This document shows positions 25,622 to 36,125 of a stretch of DNA of 64,000 nucleotides, piece after piece (position 1 is the stretch's first letter; every line of letters starts with the position of its first letter). This DNA is from Amycolatopsis tucumanensis (GTDB lineage: Bacteria; Actinomycetota; Actinomycetes; Mycobacteriales; Pseudonocardiaceae), in the NCBI RefSeq assembly GCF_021654135.1, contig NZ_JAKGSD010000019.1:1-64000 (forward strand). Direction: 5' to 3'. A program made the position numbers and the translations under genes. The notes under the pieces were generated by a model. The model was not told the origin of the DNA, made no database searches, and saw only the letters and a program-made list of their open reading frames with translations.

Positions 25622-26374
25622 TCAGGCCCAGCGGGACGTCATCGCGCCGAGTGCGCCCAGGGCCACCGCGGCCGCGGTGGACGTGCGCAGCACGGTCGGT
25701 CCCAGCCGGACCCCGATCGCACCCGCCGACGTCAGGGCGTCCACCTCGCCGTCGGTGATGCCGCCCTCCGGGCCGACCACCAGCAGCAGATCACCGGCGG
25801 CGGGCAGCGACAGCTCGGTCAGCCGCCGCGAAGCACTGCCCTCCAGCACCACCGCGCACGCCGCGTTGGCCGCCACCGCCGCCAGTTCGGCCGTGCTCAC
25901 CGGCTCGCGCACCGGCGGCACCCACGCCCGCCGGGCCTGCTTGGCCGCTGCGCGGGCGGTGTTCTGCCAGCGGGCCAGCGCCTTCGCCCCGCGCGGGCCC
26001 TCCTCCCAGCGCACCACGCTGCGCTCGGCCCGCCACGGCAGGATCTCGTCCGCCCCCGCCTCCGTCGCCAGCTCCACGGCCAGCTCGCCGCGGTCGCCCT
26101 TGGCCAGCGCCTGCGCCACCACGACCCGCAGCGCGGGCGCGGCCTCCGTCCACCGCCGGGACACCTCCAGGTCCAGCACCGGTTCACGGCCCGGCCGGAC
26201 CTCCGCGATCACGCACTCCGCGGCGGAACCCCGGCCGTCGGAGGCGACCAGCCGCTCCCCCGCGCGCATGCGCCGCACGGTCGCCGCGTGGCGGGCCTCC
26301 TCGCCGGACAACGCGAACCGCGAACCCGCCGGCAGCTCCTCGACCAGGAACACCGGCGGCGTGGTGGACGGCAT
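25622..26374 (-). CDS. rsmE: 16S rRNA (uracil-1498-N3)-methyltransferase
   Basis: A 250-residue SPOUT methyltransferase. The N-terminal PUA-like part has SGEEARHAATVRRMRAGERL; the knot has LLLVVGPEGGITDGEVDALTSAG and RLGPTVLRTSTAAAVAL, both RsmE signatures. It methylates U1498 of 16S rRNA. ATG overlaps the dnaJ stop (TAATG), so it is coupled to the heat-shock pair hrcA-dnaJ, as in mycobacteria. Confidence 0.96.
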   Translation of the reverse strand: MPSTTPPVFLVEELPAGSRFALSGEEARHAATVRRMRAGERLVASDGRGSAAECVIAEVRPGREPVLDLEVSRRWTEAAPALRVVVAQALAKGDRGELAVELATEAGADEILPWRAERSVVRWEEGPRGAKALARWQNTARAAAKQARRAWVPPVREPVSTAELAAVAANAACAVVLEGSASRRLTELSLPAAGDLLLVVGPEGGITDGEVDALTSAGAIGVRLGPTVLRTSTAAAVALGALGAMTSRWA

Positions 26375-27537
26375 TACTTGTGGCTCTTGGCGCGCAGCTT
26401 CGAGAACAGCCCGCCCTGGTGCCGCCCGTTGGACGTCACCCCGGCCTCCTCGCCGCGCAGCTGGGCCAGCTGCTGCAACAGCTCGCGCTGGGCTTCGTCG
26501 ATCTTGGTCGGCACCGCGACGTCCACGTGGACGTGCAGGTCACCCCGCCCGTCGACCCGCCCGGACGAGCGCAGCCGCGGCATGCCCATCCCCGCCAGCA
26601 CCAGCTCGGTGCCCGACTGTGTGCCCGGGTCCACCGACAGCTCGTACTCGCCGTCGATCAGGGTCTCCAGCGGCACCGTGGCGCCCAGCGCGGCCGCCGT
26701 CATCGGGATCCGCAGGTTGCAGTGCAGGTCGTGGCCCTCGCGCACGAACACCTCGTGCGGCTCCTCGTCGACCTCGATGTAGAGGTCGCCGGCCGGGCCG
26801 CCGCCGGGGCCGACCTCGCCCTGGGCCGACAGCCGGATCCGCATTCCGTCGCCGACACCGGCCGGGATCTTCGCGGTCACCGAGCGGCGGGCGCGCACCC
26901 GGCCGTCGCCACCGCACTGGCGGCACGGGTCGGTGATGACCTCGCCGAAGCCGCGGCACACCGGGCACGGCCGCGAGGTGACGACCTGGCCGAGGAAGGA
27001 CCGCTGCACGGACTGGATCTCACCCTGCCCGCCACACGTGTCGCAGGTCTTGACGGTGCCGCCGGGGGCGGTGCCGTTGCCGTGGCACTGGTCGCACAGC
27101 ACCGCGGTGTCGACGGTGATCTCCTTGTCGACCCCGGTCGCGCACTCTTCGAGGCTGAGGCTGATCCGGATCAGCGCGTCCGAGCCGGGCTGGACGCGGC
27201 TGCGCGGACCGCGCCCGCGGCCGCCGCCGGTGGCCGCGCCGAAGAAGGCGTCCATGATGTCGCCGAGACCGCCGAACCCGCCGAACGGGTCGCCGCCGCC
27301 ACCACCGGCGCGGGCCCCGTTGTCCAGCGGATCGCCGCCGAGGTCCACGATCTTGCGCTTCTGCGGGTCCGACAGGACCTCGTACGCCGTGGTGACCTCG
27401 CTGAACTTGTGCTGGGCGTCCTCGGACGGGTTGACGTCGGGGTGCAGCTCGCGGGCGAGCTTGCGGTAGGCGCGCTTGATCTCCTGATCACTCGCGTTCT
27501 TGGGCACCCCGAGGATGCCGTAGTAGTCCCTGGCCAC
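26374..27537 (-). CDS. dnaJ: Chaperone DnaJ (DnaJ2)
   Basis: A 387-residue type I J-protein. The J domain has LHPDVNP containing HPD; a Gly/Phe-rich linker (about 75-110) follows. Four zinc repeats are CDQCHGNG, CDTCGGQG, CPVCRGFG and CRQCGGDG, then the C-terminal substrate domain. It stimulates DnaK ATPase. GTG at 27537 gives the family N-terminus VARDYYGILGV; AGGAGG lies 12 nt upstream, a long spacing. Partner of hrcA upstream, 36 bp away. Confidence 0.96.
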   Translation of the reverse strand: MARDYYGILGVPKNASDQEIKRAYRKLARELHPDVNPSEDAQHKFSEVTTAYEVLSDPQKRKIVDLGGDPLDNGARAGGGGGDPFGGFGGLGDIMDAFFGAATGGGRGRGPRSRVQPGSDALIRISLSLEECATGVDKEITVDTAVLCDQCHGNGTAPGGTVKTCDTCGGQGEIQSVQRSFLGQVVTSRPCPVCRGFGEVITDPCRQCGGDGRVRARRSVTAKIPAGVGDGMRIRLSAQGEVGPGGGPAGDLYIEVDEEPHEVFVREGHDLHCNLRIPMTAAALGATVPLETLIDGEYELSVDPGTQSGTELVLAGMGMPRLRSSGRVDGRGDLHVHVDVAVPTKIDEAQRELLQQLAQLRGEEAGVTSNGRHQGGLFSKLRAKSHK

Positions 27538-27573
27538 CTTCTGAACCGTCCTCCTAGACAAGCATCGCCCTGG

Positions 27574-28599
27574 CTAGCCGCCGGCCAGGATCTGCCCCAC
27601 GTAGTTGGCCACCGCGCGCACCGCCGCGATCGTGCCGGGGTAGTCCATCCGGGTCGGACCGACCACACCCATACCGCCGAGCAGCATGTCGTTCTTGCCG
27701 TAGCCGATCGACACGACCGAGGTGCTGCGCATCTGCTCGTCTTCATTCTCTTCACCGATGCGGACGGTGACCGCACCGGGGTTGCGCGCCGCGGCGAGCA
27801 GCTTGAGCACCACGACCTGTTCTTCGAGCGCCTCGAGCACCTGGCGCAGCGACCCGGGGAAGTCGGCGACGCTGCGGGTGAGGTTCGCCGTGCCGCCGAG
27901 GACCAGCCGTTCCTCGGGGTGCTCCACCAGGTGCTCGACCAGCAACGTGCAGATCCGCACGAGGGCGTCGCGCAGCTCGCCGGGCGCCTGGTCGGGCAGT
28001 TCGGTGACCCGGGTGGCCGCGTCGGTGAGGCGGCGGCCGGCCAGCGCCGCGTTGAGCATCTCGCGGATGCGGGCGACGTTCTCCTCGGTCATCACGTCGC
28101 CGAGGTCGACGGTGCGCTGGTCGACGCGCCCGGAGTCGGTGATGATCACCAGCATCAGGCGGGCCGGTGTGAGCGGCACCACTTCCAGGTGGCGCAGCGA
28201 CGAGTTCGACATCGTCGGGTACTGGATGACCGCGACCTGCCTGGTCAGCTGCGCGAGCAGCCGCACCGAGCGGCGCAGGACGTCGTCCAGGTCCAGCGCC
28301 CCGTCGAGGAAGCTGATGATGGCCCGCCGCTCGGCCGGGCTCAACGGCTTGACCTCGGACAACTTGTCGACGAAGAGCCGGTAGCCCTTGTCGGTGGGAA
28401 TGCGGCCGGCGCTGGTGTGGGGCTGGGTGATGTACCCCTCCTCCTCCAGCACCGCCATGTCGTTGCGCACCGTCGCGCTGGACACGCCGAGACTGTGCCG
28501 GTCCACGAGCGCCTTGGAGCCGACCGGCTCGTGGGTGGACACGTAGTCCGCGACGATGGCGCGCAGGACCTCGAAGCGACGCTCCTCCGAGCTGGGCAC
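27574..28599 (-). CDS. hrcA: Heat-inducible repressor HrcA
   Basis: 341 residues. The N-terminal winged helix contains SSATVRNDMAVLEEEGYI and HTSAGRIPTDKGYR; a GAF-like domain follows (VVSIGYGKNDMLLGGMGVVGPTRMDY). It represses groE-type operons through CIRCE elements; I saw no CIRCE element in this window. GTG start with GGAGGTGA upstream. Confidence 0.96.
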   Translation of the reverse strand: MPSSEERRFEVLRAIVADYVSTHEPVGSKALVDRHSLGVSSATVRNDMAVLEEEGYITQPHTSAGRIPTDKGYRLFVDKLSEVKPLSPAERRAIISFLDGALDLDDVLRRSVRLLAQLTRQVAVIQYPTMSNSSLRHLEVVPLTPARLMLVIITDSGRVDQRTVDLGDVMTEENVARIREMLNAALAGRRLTDAATRVTELPDQAPGELRDALVRICTLLVEHLVEHPEERLVLGGTANLTRSVADFPGSLRQVLEALEEQVVVLKLLAAARNPGAVTVRIGEENEDEQMRSTSVVSIGYGKNDMLLGGMGVVGPTRMDYPGTIAAVRAVANYVGQILAGG

Positions 28600-28686
28600 G
28601 CCTCACCTCCGAACTCCTACGGCGGGTATCTCACCACGAGTTTACGGAAGGCGCGGGCGGCGTGTCCCAGCTCGGTGAGCGGGCGC

Positions 28687-30173
28687 TCAGGAGTTGCGCG
28701 GGAAGCCCAGGTTCACCCCGCCCTGCGACGGGTCCGGCCAGCGCGACGTGATGACCTTGGTCCGGGTGAAGAAGTGGAACCCCTCCGGCCCGTAGGCGTG
28801 GCTGTCGCCGAAGAGGGAGTCCTTCCAGCCGCCGAACGAGTAGTACCCGACGGGCACCGGGATGGGCACGTTGAGCCCGACCATCCCGACTTCGACCTCG
28901 TTCTGGAACCGCCGCGCGGCGCGGCCGTCGTTGGTGAAGATCGCCGTCCCGTTGCCGTAGGCGTTGGCGTTCACCAGCGCCAGCGCGTCGTCGTAGCTGC
29001 CGGCGCGGACGACCGACAGCACCGGTCCGAAGATCTCGTCCGTATAGATCGACATGTCGGTGCGCACCCGGTCGAACAGCGTCGGCCCGAGCCAGAACCC
29101 GCCGCCGGGCACGGAAACCGACCGGCCGTCCACCACGAGCGACGCCCCCGCGGACACGCCGGCCTCCACATAGGACTGCACCCGGTCGCGGTGCGCCGCG
29201 GTCACCAGGGGGCCCATCTCCGATTCCGGTGACCGCCCGTCGCCGACCGTCAGCGAACCCATCCGCGAGGCGATCTTCGACACCAGCTCGTCGCCGACCG
29301 GGTCGACGGCGACCACCACGGACACCGCCATGCACCGCTCCCCCGCCGACCCGAACCCGGCCGACACGGCGGCGTCCGCGGCGAGGTCGAGGTCGGCGTC
29401 GGGCAGCACGACCATGTGGTTCTTCGCCCCGCCCAGCGCCTGCACTCGCTTGCCGTGCGCGGTGGCGGTCTCGTAGACGTACCGCGCGATCGGCGTCGAG
29501 CCGACGAACGAGATCGCCTTCACCACCGGGTGCGTCAGCAGCCCGTCGACCGCCACCTTGTCCCCGTGCAGCACGTTGAGCGCCCCGTCCGGCAACCCGG
29601 CTTCGGCGAACAGCTCGGCGATGAACAGCGACGCCGACGGGTCCTTCTCGCTCGGCTTGAGCACGACCGTGTTGCCGCAGGCCAGCGCGTTGGGCACGAA
29701 CCACAGCGGCACCATCGCCGGGAAGTTGAACGGCGAAATCACCCCGACCACGCCGAGCGGCTGCGCGATCGAGTACACGTCCACCCCGGTGGAGGCGTTC
29801 TCGCTGAACCCGCCCTTGAGCATCTGCGGCGCGCCGCAGGCGTACTCGACGTTCTCGATGGCGCGCGCGATCTCACCGGCCGCGTCCGAGAGGACCTTGC
29901 CGTGCTCGGCGGTGATGATCGCCGCCAGCTCGTCCTTGCGCTCGGTGAGCAGCTCGCGGAACCGGAACAGCACCCGCGACCGGGCCGCGAGCGAGGTGTC
30001 CCGCCAGCCGGGGAAGGCGCGCGCGGCCGCCGCGACGGCCTCGTCCACCTGCCCGCCACCGGCGAAGTCCACGCGAGCGCGCACTTCACCGGTGGCGGGG
30101 TCGAACACCTCCCCGGTCCGGTCCGCGACCCCAGCCCAGCTCTTGCCGTCGATCCAGTGGCTGATCCGCTGCG

Positions 30174-30177
<4 letters not shown>
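28687..30177 (-). CDS. mmsA: CoA-acylating (methyl)malonate-semialdehyde dehydrogenase
   Basis: 496 residues of the aldehyde dehydrogenase superfamily, MmsA/IolA branch. The oxyanion Asn lies in VISPFNFPAMVPLWF and the catalytic Cys282 in GSAGERCMAV; EIFGPVLSVV follows. This branch converts malonate or methylmalonate semialdehyde to acetyl- or propionyl-CoA with NAD and CoA. GTG overlaps the aminotransferase stop, and the divergent genes are pyrimidine-catabolic, so malonate semialdehyde from beta-alanine is the likely substrate. Confidence 0.93.
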
Positions 30178-31472
<1,295 letters not shown>

Positions 31473-31573
31473 GCCCGCCAGTCTCGGTGGCCGCCGCGCC
31501 CGGCCACCACACACAACATGTACCCAATGGCCCGATCGGCCGTACAGTCTGCTTTCTGCGGAGGTGGTGGCGC

Positions 31574-33190
31574 TTGTACCCGACGGTCGCGGACGTGCTG
31601 GCCCTGCCGGTGCTGCGGCACGGCCGCCCGAAGGTCGTGGCCGGCGGGCAGAAGCTGGACACCCGGGTGCGGTGGGTGCACGTCGCCGAGGTCGCCGACA
31701 TCGGGCACCTGCTCAAGGGCGGCGAGCTGGTCCTGACCACCGGGATCGCGCTGCCGGACGACGCCGCGCAGCTGGCGAAGTACGTGGACGGGCTCGCCGA
31801 GGCCGGGGTCGCCGGACTGGTGGTCGAGCTGGTCCGGCACTGGAGCGACGCGCTGCCGCGGGCGCTGGTCGACGCGGCCGCGCGGCACGAGCTGCCGTTG
31901 ATCACCCTGTCCCGCGAGACGCGGTACGTCGCGGTCACCGAGGCGGTGAACGGGCTGATCGTGGACGCCCAGGTCGCCGAGCTGCGGGCCGCCGAGCACG
32001 TGCACCAGGTGTTCACGCAGCTCACCGTCGCGGGCGCGGAGCCGGCCGAGGTGCTGCGCGAGGTCGCGCGCATGACCGAGTCGCCGGTCGTTTTGGAGAC
32101 CCTGGCCCACGAGGTGCTCGCCTACGACTCCGCCGGCGCCGATCCGGCCGAGCTGCTGACCGGCTGGCCGTCCCGCTCCCGCACCGTGCACCTGGGCGAG
32201 CGGACCGGCTACCACGCCGACGCGGGCTGGCTGGTCACCGTCGTCGGCGCCCGCGGGCACGACTGGGGACGGCTGGTGGTCGTGTGCGACGAGCCGCCGC
32301 CGGACCGGCACGTCGTGGTCGCCGAGCGGGCGGCGTCCGCGCTCGCCGTGCACCGGCTGGTCGCTCGCGAGGCGGACAGCCTGGAGCGACAGGCGCACCG
32401 GGCCGTGCTCGCCGAGCTGATGACCTCGCCCGCCCCGTCCACCGAGCTGCTCGCGCGTGCGGCCGCGCTGGGCTCGCCGTTGTCCGGGCGGCTGGTGGGC
32501 GTCGCGGTCCGGCCCCGGATGACCGCGTCGCCACGGCATGCGGCGTCCGCGCCGACGGTGTTGCGGGACCTCGCCGAGACCGTCTCCCTGGCCACCCGCC
32601 GGGCGAAGGTGTCCGCGCTCGTGGCGGTCGTCGACGACGTCAGCGTGCGCGCGTTGTTGTCGCTCTCGCCGCAGGCAAACGTCGACGCGGTGCTGCGGCG
32701 GCTGTCCGCCGAGCTGCGGGCACGGCCGACGTCGGTGCCCACGGTGCTGGCGGTCGGCACGGTCGTGGACAGCGCCGCCGACGCCCGCCGCAGCCTGGTC
32801 GAGGCCGCCCACGTCGCCGCGGCGGCGCTGCGCTCGGACACCGACCGCGAGGTGCACCGGCTGCAGGACGTCCGGTTGCGCGGCCTGCTGCACCTGCTCG
32901 CCGACGACGAGCGTGTGCGGGCCTTCGCCGAGCGCGAGCTGGGCCCGCTGCTGTCGCGGGACGCGGCGTCGGGCACCCGGCTGGTCCAGGCCCTGCGGCA
33001 CTACTGCGAGCACGGCGGCAACAAGTCCGCGGCGGCCGCGGCCGCGCACACCTCCCGCACCGCCTACTACCAGCAGCTCGCGCGCATCGAGCAGGTGCTC
33101 GGCGTGCCGCTGGAGGACCCTGAATCGATGCTGTCGCTCTACCTCGCGCTGCTGGCCCATGATCTTTCCGACGATCACCCGAACCGGTAA
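31574..33190 (+). CDS. PucR-family transcriptional regulator
   Basis: 538 residues. The N-terminal PucR purine-catabolism domain (YPTVADVLALPVL, then VRWVHVAEVADIGHLLKGGELVLTTG) is followed by a middle GGDEF-like region and a C-terminal PucR helix-turn-helix (HYCEHGGNKSAAAAAAHTS, RTAYYQQLARIEQVLG). TTG at 31574 is chosen because GGAGGTGG lies 6 nt upstream and LYPTV is the usual family start. It sits between the catabolic genes on both strands and likely controls both in response to a nitrogenous base or its breakdown product. Confidence 0.92.
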   Translation: MYPTVADVLALPVLRHGRPKVVAGGQKLDTRVRWVHVAEVADIGHLLKGGELVLTTGIALPDDAAQLAKYVDGLAEAGVAGLVVELVRHWSDALPRALVDAAARHELPLITLSRETRYVAVTEAVNGLIVDAQVAELRAAEHVHQVFTQLTVAGAEPAEVLREVARMTESPVVLETLAHEVLAYDSAGADPAELLTGWPSRSRTVHLGERTGYHADAGWLVTVVGARGHDWGRLVVVCDEPPPDRHVVVAERAASALAVHRLVAREADSLERQAHRAVLAELMTSPAPSTELLARAAALGSPLSGRLVGVAVRPRMTASPRHAASAPTVLRDLAETVSLATRRAKVSALVAVVDDVSVRALLSLSPQANVDAVLRRLSAELRARPTSVPTVLAVGTVVDSAADARRSLVEAAHVAAAALRSDTDREVHRLQDVRLRGLLHLLADDERVRAFAERELGPLLSRDAASGTRLVQALRHYCEHGGNKSAAAAAAHTSRTAYYQQLARIEQVLGVPLEDPESMLSLYLALLAHDLSDDHPNR

Positions 33191-33225
33191 CACAGATCCG
33201 GGCTGGACCGGCCGATAGCCCCGAT

Positions 33226-33594
33226 ATGCCTTTTTCCGCCCTACTCCCCGCCGCGGCGTCGGTGCTGGCCCTGGCCGCCCCGCCCGCCCAGACCCCCGCG
33301 GCCAGCCTGATGCTCTCCCTGCAGGACGGCGCGGGCCGGGTCGTCACCGTGAGCCTGGACTGCCACCCGGCGGGCGGCAGCCACCCCGGCAAGACCAAGG
33401 CCTGCGCCACGCTGACCACTGTGGACGGCGACATCGAGCGCATCCCCGGCGAGGCGACGGTGTGCCCGATGATCTACAGCCCGACCACGGCCACCGCCAA
33501 GGGCCACTGGCGCGGCAAGCCGGTGGTCTACACCCACACCTTCGGCAACAAGTGCGCCGCGGCCGCCGAGTCCGGCGGGGTCTTCGAATTCTGA
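33226..33594 (+). CDS. Subtilisin-inhibitor-like (SSI) secreted protein
   Basis: 122 residues with an N-terminal signal peptide (hydrophobic residues 5-18, APPAQTPAA cleavage region). The SSI fold is clear: SLDCHPAGGSHP, C60, then the reactive loop TVCPMIYSP with P1 Met82 and P1' Ile83, and GHWRGKPVVYTHTFGNKC. Cysteines 46, 60, 80 and 110 give the usual two disulfides. It should inhibit secreted subtilisin-like proteases. It lies 36 bp after pucR in the pyrimidine locus, an unexpected position. Confidence 0.93.
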   Translation: MPFSALLPAAASVLALAAPPAQTPAASLMLSLQDGAGRVVTVSLDCHPAGGSHPGKTKACATLTTVDGDIERIPGEATVCPMIYSPTTATAKGHWRGKPVVYTHTFGNKCAAAAESGGVFEF

Positions 33595-33615
33595 GCCCGT
33601 GTTTCGCGTAGGTTG

Positions 33616-33641
33616 ACCGGCTGTCACAACCGGCTTTCACA
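33616..33641. promoter_or_regulatory. Tandem 13-nt direct repeat upstream of the NCS1 gene
   Basis: ACCGGCTGTCACA (33616-33628) is followed immediately by ACCGGCTTTCACA (33629-33641), one mismatch. A TTGACC (-35-like) starts at 33613. It lies about 115 bp before the transporter start and may bind PucR or a nitrogen regulator; this is inferred from position only. Confidence 0.45.
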
Positions 33642-33756
33642 TCCGGGTGATGCACCGGCCCGCGCCGGGCGCAATCGACACAATGCGTTCCGACGCGGGC
33701 AACGGTGAACACTCTGACAGTGCCTCCCCCGCCGCGGGGACGAGCAGGATTCCGCA

Positions 33757-35322
33757 ATGGAACCCACCTCGCAGATCACGCGACCGGACGGCCGGGTGGA
33801 TCTCAGCGACACCGCGCCGATCCGGGGTAGCCGGTTCTTCAACGACGAGCTCGCTCCGGTGCCCGTCGAAAAACGCACCTGGAGCACCTACAACTATTTC
33901 GCCCTGTGGATGGGAATGGCGCACAACATTCCCAGCTACGCGCTCGCCGCGTCGTTGATCGCGCTGGGGATGAACTGGCTCCAGGCGCTCATCACGATCA
34001 CCCTGGGCAACCTGATCGTGCTGATCCCGATGTTGCTCAACAGCCACGCAGGCACCAAGTACGGAATCCCGTTCCCGGTGTTCGCGCGTGCCTTCTACGG
34101 AATACGGGGAGCGAACCTGGCCGCGCTGCTGCGGGCGTTCATCGCGTGCGGCTGGTTCGGCATCCAGACCTGGGTCGGTGGTGAGGCGATCTACATCCTG
34201 GTCGGCAAGCTGACCGGGTCGGGGTGGCGCAATGCGGCCGAGGTGGGCGGCCAGCCGTGGACGCTGTGGCTGTCGTTCGGCATCTTCTGGGTGGTCCAGA
34301 TGCTGATCATCTGGCGCGGGATGGAGGCGGTGCGGCGGTTCGAGAACTGGACCGCGCCGCTGGTGTCGGTCGGGTTCCTGATCCTGCTCGCCTACGTGCT
34401 GATCAAGGCGGGCGGCCTCGGTCCGATCCTGTCCGAACCGGCGCAGCTCGGCTGGGGCGCCGACTTCTGGAAGATCTTCGCGCCGTCGCTGATGGCGATG
34501 ATCGCGTTCTGGTCGACGCTGTCGCTGAACATGCCGGACTTCACCCGCTTCGGCGGCAGCCAGCGCAAACAGGCCCGCGGCCAGGTGCTCGGCCTGCCGA
34601 CCACGATGACGTTCATAGCGATCGTGGCGATCCTGACCACCTCCGGCGGCCAGGTGCTCTACGGCGAGGCGATCTGGGACCCGGCGCAGCTGGCCGACCG
34701 GTTCTCCAGCCCGGCGCTGGTGGTGGTGGCGCTGATCGCGCTGGTGCTCGCCACGATCTCGGCGAACCTGGCGGCGAACGTGGTCAGCCCGTCCTACGAC
34801 TTCTCCAACGCCTTCCCCAAGCGGATCACCTTCGCCGTCGGCGGCCTGATCACCGGCGTGATCGGCGTGGTGATCATGCCGTGGAAGCTCTACTCCGACC
34901 CCGACATCTACATCTTCGCCTGGCTGGGCTTCTACGGCGGCGTGCTCGGCGCGGTCGCCGGGGTGCTGGTGGCCGGGTACTGGGTCGTCAAGCGCACCAA
35001 CCTGGACCTGGCCGGGCTCTACGCCGAGGGCGGGCGGTACTGGTTCCGCGCCGGCTGGAACTGGCGCGCGCTGGTGGCCACGGCCGTCGGCGGGGTGCTC
35101 GCGGTCGGCGGCGCCTACACCGCGCCGGGTTCGCAGGGGCCGTTCCCCGCCGACGGGCTGATCCCGTTCCTCAAGCCCGTCTACGACTACAGCTGGGTCG
35201 CCGGTCTGGCCGGCGCCTTCGTCGTCTACCTCGCCCTGTCCTGGGCGCACCGTCAACCGAAGGAGGAAACCCGTGAGCAATCTGGTCCGAGCCGCGTTGG
35301 TACAGCAGCGGTGGACGGGTGA
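33757..35322 (+). CDS. NCS1-family nucleobase/hydantoin transporter
   Basis: 521 residues, about twelve membrane helices. NCS1 features are NDELAPVPVEKRTWSTYNYFALW at the N-terminus, KYGIPFPVFARAFYGIRGANL, NMPDFTRF and TISANLAANVVSPSYDF. Homologues (Mhp1, PucI) import hydantoins, allantoin, uracil or other bases with Na+ or H+. The downstream genes favour uracil, dihydropyrimidine or hydantoin. Its last 50 bp overlap the amidohydrolase gene. Confidence 0.93.
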   Translation: MEPTSQITRPDGRVDLSDTAPIRGSRFFNDELAPVPVEKRTWSTYNYFALWMGMAHNIPSYALAASLIALGMNWLQALITITLGNLIVLIPMLLNSHAGTKYGIPFPVFARAFYGIRGANLAALLRAFIACGWFGIQTWVGGEAIYILVGKLTGSGWRNAAEVGGQPWTLWLSFGIFWVVQMLIIWRGMEAVRRFENWTAPLVSVGFLILLAYVLIKAGGLGPILSEPAQLGWGADFWKIFAPSLMAMIAFWSTLSLNMPDFTRFGGSQRKQARGQVLGLPTTMTFIAIVAILTTSGGQVLYGEAIWDPAQLADRFSSPALVVVALIALVLATISANLAANVVSPSYDFSNAFPKRITFAVGGLITGVIGVVIMPWKLYSDPDIYIFAWLGFYGGVLGAVAGVLVAGYWVVKRTNLDLAGLYAEGGRYWFRAGWNWRALVATAVGGVLAVGGAYTAPGSQGPFPADGLIPFLKPVYDYSWVAGLAGAFVVYLALSWAHRQPKEETREQSGPSRVGTAAVDG

Positions 35323-36115
35323 CAAGGACTCGATGATCGCCGGCGCGGTCGACGCGATCGGCACCGCCGCCTCGCAGGGCGCGCAGGTCGTGTGCCTGCA
35401 GGAACTGTTCTACGGTCCGTACTTCTGCCAGGTGCAGGACGCCGACTACTACTCCTACACCGAGGGCATCCCGGACGGCCCCACGACGAAGCTGCTGCAG
35501 GAGGTCGCCGAGCGGCACGGCATCGTGATCGTGGCGCCGATGTACGAGGAGGAGCAGGCCGGCGTCTACTACAACACCGCCGCCGTGATCGACGCCGACG
35601 GCAAGTACCTGGGCAAGTACCGGAAGAACCACATCCCGCAGGTCAAGGGCTTCTGGGAGAAGTTCTACTTCCGGCCCGGCAACACCGGCTACCCGGTGTT
35701 CGACACCGCGGTCGGGCGCATCGGCGTCTACATCTGCTACGACCGGCACTTCCCGGAGGGCTGGCGCGCGCTGGGCCTGGCCGGGGCGAAGATCGTGTTC
35801 AACCCGTCGGCGACCAGCCGCGGCCTGTCGCAGTACCTGTGGCGGCTGGAGCAGCCCGCCGCGGCCGTGGCGAACGAGTACTACGTCGGCGCGATCAACC
35901 GGGTCGGCGTGGAACCGCTGGGCGACAACGACTTCTACGGCCAGACCTACTTCGTCGACCCGCGCGGCGAGCTGGTCGGCGACGCAGCATCGGACACCGA
36001 GGACGAGGTCGTGGTGCGGGACCTGGACATGGACAAGCTGTCCGAGGTGCGCAACCTCTGGCAGTTCTACCGGGACCGCCGCCCGGACTCCTACGACCCG
36101 CTCGTGGCGCCCTGA
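35273..36115 (+). CDS. Beta-ureidopropionase-like carbon-nitrogen hydrolase
   Basis: A 280-residue nitrilase-superfamily enzyme with catalytic triad Glu44 (CLQELFYGPY), Lys118 (GKYRKNHIP) and Cys155 (GVYICYDRHFPEGWR). It matches N-carbamoyl-beta-alanine or N-carbamoyl amino acid hydrolases, releasing CO2, NH3 and beta-alanine. AGGAGG precedes the GTG at 35273, inside the 3' end of the transporter gene. It is followed 10 bp later by dihydropyrimidinase, which makes its substrate. Confidence 0.92.
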   Translation: MSNLVRAALVQQRWTGDKDSMIAGAVDAIGTAASQGAQVVCLQELFYGPYFCQVQDADYYSYTEGIPDGPTTKLLQEVAERHGIVIVAPMYEEEQAGVYYNTAAVIDADGKYLGKYRKNHIPQVKGFWEKFYFRPGNTGYPVFDTAVGRIGVYICYDRHFPEGWRALGLAGAKIVFNPSATSRGLSQYLWRLEQPAAAVANEYYVGAINRVGVEPLGDNDFYGQTYFVDPRGELVGDAASDTEDEVVVRDLDMDKLSEVRNLWQFYRDRRPDSYDPLVAP

Positions 36116-36125
36116 GGGAGAACGC

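Noticed and set aside
28600..28686. CIRCE element near hrcA
   Set aside because: No TTAGCACTC-N9-GAGTGCTAA-like sequence is present in the gap; HrcA targets must be elsewhere.
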